The notes beneath the pieces were generated by a model. It saw only the letters and a program-made list of their open reading frames with translations. It searched no databases and had not been told where the DNA came from. 19,358 nt of DNA. It comes from SIG603 sp963611165. Lineage in GTDB: Bacteria > Bacillota > Clostridia > Oscillospirales > Acutalibacteraceae. Every line of letters begins with the position of its first letter. Within the stretch, counting starts at the first letter, position 1. The position numbers were made by a program, and so were the translations under genes. The stretch is taken from NCBI GenBank assembly GCA_963611165.1, contig CAVDQG010000040.1, positions 1-19,358 of the forward strand. The letters are read 5' to 3'. Of this stretch, positions 15,003-19,358 are shown piece after piece.

Positions 15003-17129
15003 CTCCGCTCCAGCTTCCATCGGGGATTTCTCTGCCATAAAGAAGTCTGAATTTTTCATCTGAAACGTCCTGAATTTGCCCGCTAAAGTATTCCGGTAGT
15101 TCTTCCTTGTTATAGCCGCCGCTTGATACCGTTCCTTTTACTTTCAGTGTGTCCTCCAAAAGCATGTGCTCCGCATCTTTTCCGACCATAATCTGATAAC
15201 TGCCCGATTCAATTTCCCAACTGTCTGTCCTAATATCGTAAAAGCGGAAAGTTTTGTCATCAAAGGGAATCCTTACTTCTTTCTGCTGTCCCGGCAATAG
15301 TTCATTTCTTTTAAAGCCTTTGAGTTCACGAATCGGACGGAATATAGTGTCGGATTTTTTTCCAATATAAAGCTGTGCGGTCTCCGTACCTGTAACAGTT
15401 CCTGTATTCTTAATGGTAAATGTTACACCCTCTGAATCGACTTTCAAATCTTTATATTCAAACGTCGTATAACTAAGACCAAACCCAAACGGAAACCGAG
15501 TCTTTTTTCCAACGGTTGTATAGTAACGATATCCAACATAAAGAGATTCACGATATTCACTGTTACGCTCTTTACCGGAGGGTAATACATATATGCAGGC
15601 GTATCTTTGTACTGCATGGGATAAGTTTCGTTCAGTTTTCCTGATGGATTAACCAAACCCATAAGTACGTTCATCATAGCAGATGCACCTGCCTGTCCAC
15701 CCAGATATCCATGAACAATTCCTTTGACATTCTCAAACCACGGCATCTCAACAGCTGAGCCGGCAGAAATCACAACAATCACATTAGAATTTTCTGCTGT
15801 CAGCTCATTCAAAAGTGTATCCTGTGCAATCGGCATATGCATATGCGTCCTGTCGAGACCCTCGGATTCGCTTATTTCATCAAGACCTCCGAAGAAAAGA
15901 ACCACATCTGCCTTACGTGCCGCTTCTACAGCAGCTTTCATCCGTTTCTCATTTGGTTTTTTATTGCGGATATAGCCCTGCTCGTATGCTGTAACTTCAA
16001 GTCCGCTTTTTCCAATCACATCAAGGATAGCTTCAGGCTGTTTTGTCGGATTCACAAGCGAAGAACCTGCTCCCTGATAGCGTGGCGTTTTAGCAAAGTC
16101 TCCGATAACGGCTACTTTTGTACCGGGATTGAGCGGAAGAATGTTGTCCTCTTTTTTTAAAAGGACGATGCTTTCCTCAGCCGCCTTTCGAGCCAATTCA
16201 TGATGCGCCTCTACATCAAACTTTTTCCCTTTTGCGTCCTCTGTTGCCTGATGTGTTGAAAAAATCACATTCAGAAGCTCATCCAATCTCTGATCAAGAA
16301 TATTCTCACTCAGTTTGCCATTCTTAACCGCACGGATAATATCGTTCATTCCCGCTTGACCTGTTCCAGGCATTTCCAGATGACTTCCGTTCTTTACTCC
16401 AAGCGCATGGTCATTGCTTCCGCCCCAGTCTGAAACCACGAATCCGTCAAAGCCCCATTCACCTACTAAGATTTCCTGAAGCAGGTGTTTATTTTCGTTT
16501 GCATAAATTCCATTGATTTCATTACACGAAGACATGATGGACTTTGCCTTTCCTTCTTTGACAGCAATCTCAAATCCTGTTGTATAGATTTCACGGAAAG
16601 TTCTTTCATCTACTATGGAATCATTCGCCATGCGGCGAAGTTCCTGACTGTTAGCCGCAAAATGCTTCGGACACGCAGATATTCCCTTGCTCTGGATTCC
16701 ACGGATATAAGCGGCTGCCATTTTCCCCGCATGATAAGGATCTTCGGAAAAATATTCAAAATTTCTTCCGCACAAAGGACTTCTCTTTATATTCNNNNNN
16801 NNNNGTCCCGGCCCGAGAATTACGTTCACCCCCAAGGTTACGGCTTCCTCTGCCAGAGCCTCACCGATTTTTTCTCCAAGTTCCTCATCCCAGCTGTTTG
16901 CTACGCCTGCCGCCGTAGGAAAGCAGGTTGACGGCAAGCCGGCATTTAACCCCAAGTGGTCGCCATCGCCTGCCTGTCGTCTTAAACCATGAGGGCCATC
17001 AGACATAAACATCGACGGTATACCGTATTTTTCAAAATCTACGGTTTACCACGTATTTTTCCCTGACATCATCTGCGCTTTTTCGGCAAGTGCCATTTGT
17101 TTTATGATATTTTCATACTTCAAACTCAT
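14989..17129 (-). pseudogene. GH3 beta-glucosidase, broken by a nonsense codon and a frameshift
   Basis: The gene encoded a cytoplasmic-type GH3 enzyme of about 710 residues (no signal peptide) that releases glucose from beta-glucosides. The true start is the ATG at 17129 (MSLKYENIIKQMALAEKAQM) after GGAG. Codon 28 is TAA (17048-17046), between KNTW and TVDFEKYGIPSMF, where relatives have E or Q. The GH3 N-terminal domain then follows with KHFAANSQE and the nucleophile aspartate in GFDGFVVSDWGG. The C-terminal alpha/beta domain (ESIVLLKK, ISESEGLDR) leads to YMYYPP. There the frame shifts near 15576-15582: the next frame reads GKERNSEYRESLYVGYRYY and continues to the fibronectin-like end at 14989. 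One missing base explains this. A 10-N gap lies inside. An internal start at 17012 could give a truncated product. Some lesions may be assembly errors. Confidence 0.85.
16795..16804. other. Assembly gap (10 N) inside the GH3 gene
   Basis: On the coding strand the flanks are ...CTC GGG CCG GGA C and G AAT ATA AAG. GH3 relatives read LGPG-x-NIKR with one residue between. The partial codon C-G fits CTG (Leu), so the ten Ns probably stand for one base. Ten and one leave the same frame, so the gap does not break the gene. Confidence 0.7.
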
Positions 17130-17182
17130 ATTAAACTCCATTATTGCATCTTTTATCCGACTCATGCAGATAACGATTTATA

Positions 17183-17188
17183 ATTATA
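17183..17188 (-). promoter_or_regulatory. Possible -10 box of the first GH3 gene
   Basis: A perfect TATAAT on the minus strand, about 54 bases before the ATG at 17129. No good -35 box is visible, as in activator-dependent promoters. Confidence 0.3.
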
Positions 17189-17226
17189 AAATCATACTTC
17201 TCGGATTCATAAATGGTTATTTTTAA

Positions 17227-17269
17227 TACAGCCCTGCGCTCCAAAAAAAGTTTGTAACGCAGGGCTGTA
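17227..17269. terminator. 12-bp perfect hairpin between the two GH3 genes
   Basis: TACAGCCCTGCG and its exact complement enclose a 19-base loop. Neither strand has a clean T-run after the stem, so it may be a weak terminator of the upstream GH3 unit or another kind of structure. Confidence 0.45.
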
Positions 17270-17303
17270 ACTGATACCACCTAAAAGTGTATGATATTTT
17301 TAT

Positions 17304-18580
17304 TTATGTTGTCTCGGTGGTAACCTTATTCTTTTTGTTTTTGTAAAAGCCGTAGAAGAACTTACCCCAGACAAAAACAACAGGATTGCACAAACTGCGA
17401 TTAAGCCATAGCACATATACTGCCACGGAGCAATTCCGGTATGAATAATGGAGTTGGGTGGCACCGTTCATAGCATTGGAGTTTGCCTTTGTAAAAAGTA
17501 TATTCTTTACTGCACAGCGCATTGCAATAACTCCTGAAGCAGTGTTTTTGGTCTCATCCAATAAGTTGTTCTGACCAATAGCAAGCAACAAATCACCGCC
17601 GTTAAAGACGAAATTGTCTTGGCTCATGTAAGGATAAGCCGCAGCATCAGTAATGACTGTTCCCTGGAATCCCCACTCATCACGAAGGACAGTATTCAAT
17701 AAAGAACGGCGCTGATTTTGGGATCGTTCTCCAATTCAGCCAGTTCCATCTGGTTGGAGGAATTGATAACGACCACAATGTTCTTGATACCGTCATTCTG
17801 TCCCAATGCGCTGATAGTAGCTTCCTCAGCATCTCTCAGTTCAAGATAGTGCTTAGTCTCGCTGTATCCCATCCGGACATCTGTAACACTGTTTAGTGCA
17901 GTGCTCATGTTCATGGCTTCATCCTGTCCTTCACCGCCATGACGTGCAATCCAAACAATGGCAGTATCAGAATAATCAGCTGCCTGAGAAACCATATCAT
18001 CAGTGACAGGCATTTCCGGCAACATCCAATAGCTTGAAGAAGCAGTAACACCATCCGTGCTTGCACCCGGACGCACCGTGTTTCCGGTTTCCTCGCTCCA
18101 CTTGTCATAACTGCTCAGCAATGTAGGGTTCACTTCAAAACCAGCATCCTCAAGACCTTGCTTAGTGCTTATGGATGTAGAAGCATCGGAACTTTCTGAA
18201 CCTGTACCGCCGTACACGGGGTTTGAGAACGCCCAACCGAATACGCTTACCTTGGAGGTATCGGTCAAAGGCAAAGTATTGTCTTTGTTTTTAAGCAGTA
18301 CGAAACCTTCTTCGGCAACCTGTAAGCACACATCACGAGAGTGCTGTGCAGCATCCTCAGCGGTGGTGTTAGATTTTCCGTAATAGTCGGTATCCCAGTC
18401 TTCGGTACCCTCAGCCTTAGTAACGGTAACTTCGGCTGCACCGACGTACTGATCCAGAATGTAGTCAAAATAGTTTGCAACATAGTTCGCAACTAAGGAT
18501 ACTATTAGTAATAATGCAGTAATTGGCATCATAATCTTGATAGCAAGACTTGATTTACCTTTATTGTTGCGTTGTTTCAT
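17304..18580 (-). pseudogene. Membrane-anchored GH3-type glycosidase with internal deletion and frameshifts
   Basis: The start at 18580 (MKQRNNKGKSSLAIKIMMPI, GGAGG upstream) leads into an N-terminal membrane anchor (about 12-33). A GH3 C-terminal-type domain follows (EEGFVLLKNKDNTLPL, VSVFGWAFSNPVYGGTGS, INSSNQMELAELENDPKISA) and ends at a TGA at 17698-17696. One base away, in another frame, the chain resumes as LNTVLRDEWGFQGTVITDAA, the nucleophile region of the GH3 N-terminal domain. I recall clostridial proteins with this permuted order (C-domain first, then N-domain, then a C-terminal anchor) at roughly 900 residues, so several hundred codons appear deleted at about 17698. In the tail, an extra C near 17456-17458 and a missing T near 17373-17377 shift the frame out and back. 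With both corrected, the tail reads into a membrane helix (GLIAVCAILLF) and ends KNKKNKVTTETT. Confidence 0.8.
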
Positions 18581-18665
18581 TTTGTCCTCCTTATATTTTG
18601 TCTCCGCATTCGTCATCAAACCGCCGGCAAGTCTATCAGAACTTAGAGAATTTCTTTGTGTAATG

Positions 18666-18694
18666 ATTGTATACAAATTTTATTATCCCCGCAA
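18666..18694 (-). promoter_or_regulatory. Promoter of the second GH3 gene
   Basis: TTGCGG (18694-18689), a 17-base spacer and TACAAT (18671-18666) lie on the minus strand. This gives a leader of about 80 bases before the ATG at 18580. Confidence 0.5.
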
Positions 18695-18807
18695 TACGTT
18701 CTGCACAAACGGTTTTTTTTCGCATAAACTGTCAAACTTATCAGCCCCATCAAGACAAACGACGCTCTTTGCTCTCTTAGCAGGCAAAACGCCCATCCAT
18801 TTAACAA

Positions 18808-18838
18808 CAAAAAGTCCTTTTCCAAAATAAAGGAAAAG
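18808..18838 (-). terminator. Terminator-like hairpin in the right intergenic region
   Basis: On the minus strand a 7-bp CTTTTCC/GGAAAAG stem with an 8-base loop is followed by GAC and a T-run. It lies just downstream of a second, stronger hairpin. Confidence 0.4.
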
Positions 18839-18851
18839 AGCCGCAAAATGC

Positions 18852-18888
18852 AAAAATCCCTGCTCCAACTTACGCTGAAACAGGGTTT
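18852..18888 (-). terminator. Terminator-like hairpin beside the assembly gap
   Basis: On the minus strand CCCTGTTTCA pairs with TGGAGCAGGG (10 bp with G-U pairs) around an 8-base loop, followed by A and five T. A transcript ending here would start to the right of the gap, where no gene is recognised. Confidence 0.5.
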
Positions 18889-18892
18889 CTTC

Positions 18893-18902
18893 NNNNNNNN
18901 NN
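18893..18902. other. Assembly gap (10 N) between two hairpins
   Basis: Ten Ns lie between a terminator-like hairpin and a GAGACC/GGTCTC hairpin. By comparison with the other two gaps in this window, the true missing length may be close to zero. Confidence 0.8.
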
Positions 18903-18972
18903 GTTTGTGAGACCTGCAAAAAGCGGTCTCTTATATACCTTTAATATTCGTGCACACCATTGCTTCATTCTT

Positions 18973-18986
18973 CAAAGCGCTTAACC
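18973..18986. promoter_or_regulatory. LacI/CcpA-type operator-like palindrome
   Basis: CAAAGCGCTTAA contains the palindromic core AAGCGCTT, similar to catabolite-response (cre) and LacI-family operators. It is about 390 bases upstream of the GH3 start at 18580, which is far, and it departs from the cre consensus at flanking positions. Confidence 0.25.
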
Positions 18987-19202
18987 TTTTTTAAAAGAAA
19001 TGATACGACAAACATACCGTTCTAATCGCAACAAATTACCTCTCCGAGTTCTTATATCTGGCAACATGATTGAAATTACGAAAAACTATTTAAGTAAAAG
19101 CGAAAAGGAACTCCCAATCTTACAAGCTTTGAAGACATTCCCGAAAAATGAATTTATTCCTTCTTCGGCTTTTCTCGTGCATATAAAAATACGGAAATAA
19201 AA

Positions 19203-19358
19203 TTACTTATCTCCATCTCTTGTACTTACAATCTTGTTACCGTAAATCTTTATCAGGTTGGACTGCGTATATTTCTCCAAGACATTCTCAACGATACATC
19301 TTGGCACTATCCAAATGATTCAGATAGCGAATTCCTTCAATGTTCTTCATAGCTGTAT
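19203..19358 (-). pseudogene. C-terminal remnant of an unidentified gene, frame broken
   Basis: On the minus strand one frame entering from the edge reads MKNIEGIRYLNHLDSAKMYR and hits TGA. The next frame continues without a break in style as ENVLEKYTQSNLIKIYGNK and IVSTRDGDK, then a stop at 19205-19203. Joined as KMYR-x-VENVLEKYT, the two halves look like the end of one protein with a one- or two-base lesion. I do not recognise the family. A mobile-element gene is possible in this decayed region but is not shown. Confidence 0.4.

Larger units (their letters stand above)
18695..19202. other. Non-coding stretch of about 500 bp with hairpins and a gap
   Basis: I see no convincing gene on either strand. 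The stretch holds two terminator-like hairpins, an assembly gap, one more small hairpin (18907-18928, GAGACC/GGTCTC) and a palindromic AAGCGCTT site. A 66-codon plus-strand frame at 19000-19200 has no ribosome site and no recognised content. Confidence 0.5.

Noticed and set aside
19000..19200. A 66-codon plus-strand frame (MIRQTYRSNRNK...)
   Set aside because: It starts without a ribosome site, resembles no known family and lies among decayed sequence.
1..19358. CRISPR arrays, tRNA or rRNA genes
   Set aside because: I saw no regularly spaced repeats, cloverleaf-like segments or conserved rRNA stretches.

Overview
The window looks like a draft contig from a low-to-moderate GC anaerobic Firmicute, probably a gut clostridium of the Ruminococcaceae/Oscillospiraceae type. 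The reasons are strong GGAGG-type ribosome sites, sigma-A-like promoters, SMR and MATE transporters, GH3 beta-glucosidases and transposase debris. This assignment is an inference from gene content and protein style. Three 10-N gaps (13886-13895, 16795-16804, 18893-18902) show that it is a scaffold.

Left edge (1-960). The first 61 bases hold the start of a minus-strand gene that looks like an ABC transporter. Next to it is a 321-bp element bounded by perfect 14-bp inverted repeats that carries a broken transposase start. Then comes a CsoR-type metal-sensing repressor with a near-consensus promoter and no recognisable target gene beside it.

Centre (964-11466). Ten tightly packed minus-strand genes appear to form one operon of about 10.5 kb, bounded by a promoter with a 24-bp palindrome and by a strong terminator. 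In transcription order: ATP-grasp ligase, NAD-dependent epimerase, large membrane protein, WecE-like aminotransferase, ArnC-like GT2 glycosyltransferase, two small SMR-type membrane proteins, RmlA, RmlB, second large membrane protein. RmlA, RmlB and WecE together suffice to make dTDP-4-amino-4,6-dideoxygalactose (dTDP-Fuc4N). The GT2, SMR pair and polytopic membrane proteins match the architecture of the Gram-negative Arn lipid A system: charge undecaprenyl phosphate, flip it, transfer the sugar outside. I propose that this is a Gram-positive system that decorates the cell envelope with an amino sugar. The ATP-grasp enzyme may further modify the amine.

Right of the operon (11721-14786) are a KptA/Tpt1 RNA 2'-phosphotransferase, a MATE exporter with a strong terminator, and a divergent AraC-type regulator whose start is cut by a gap.

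Right end (14980-19358) is a decaying carbohydrate region. A GH3 beta-glucosidase carries an in-frame stop at codon 28 and a frameshift near its C-terminal domain. A second, membrane-anchored GH3 has lost its middle and has two homopolymer-linked frameshifts in its tail. About 500 bp of mostly non-coding DNA with hairpins follows, then an unidentified frame-broken coding remnant at the edge. Some of these lesions could be assembly errors, because all three gaps lie in or near this part.
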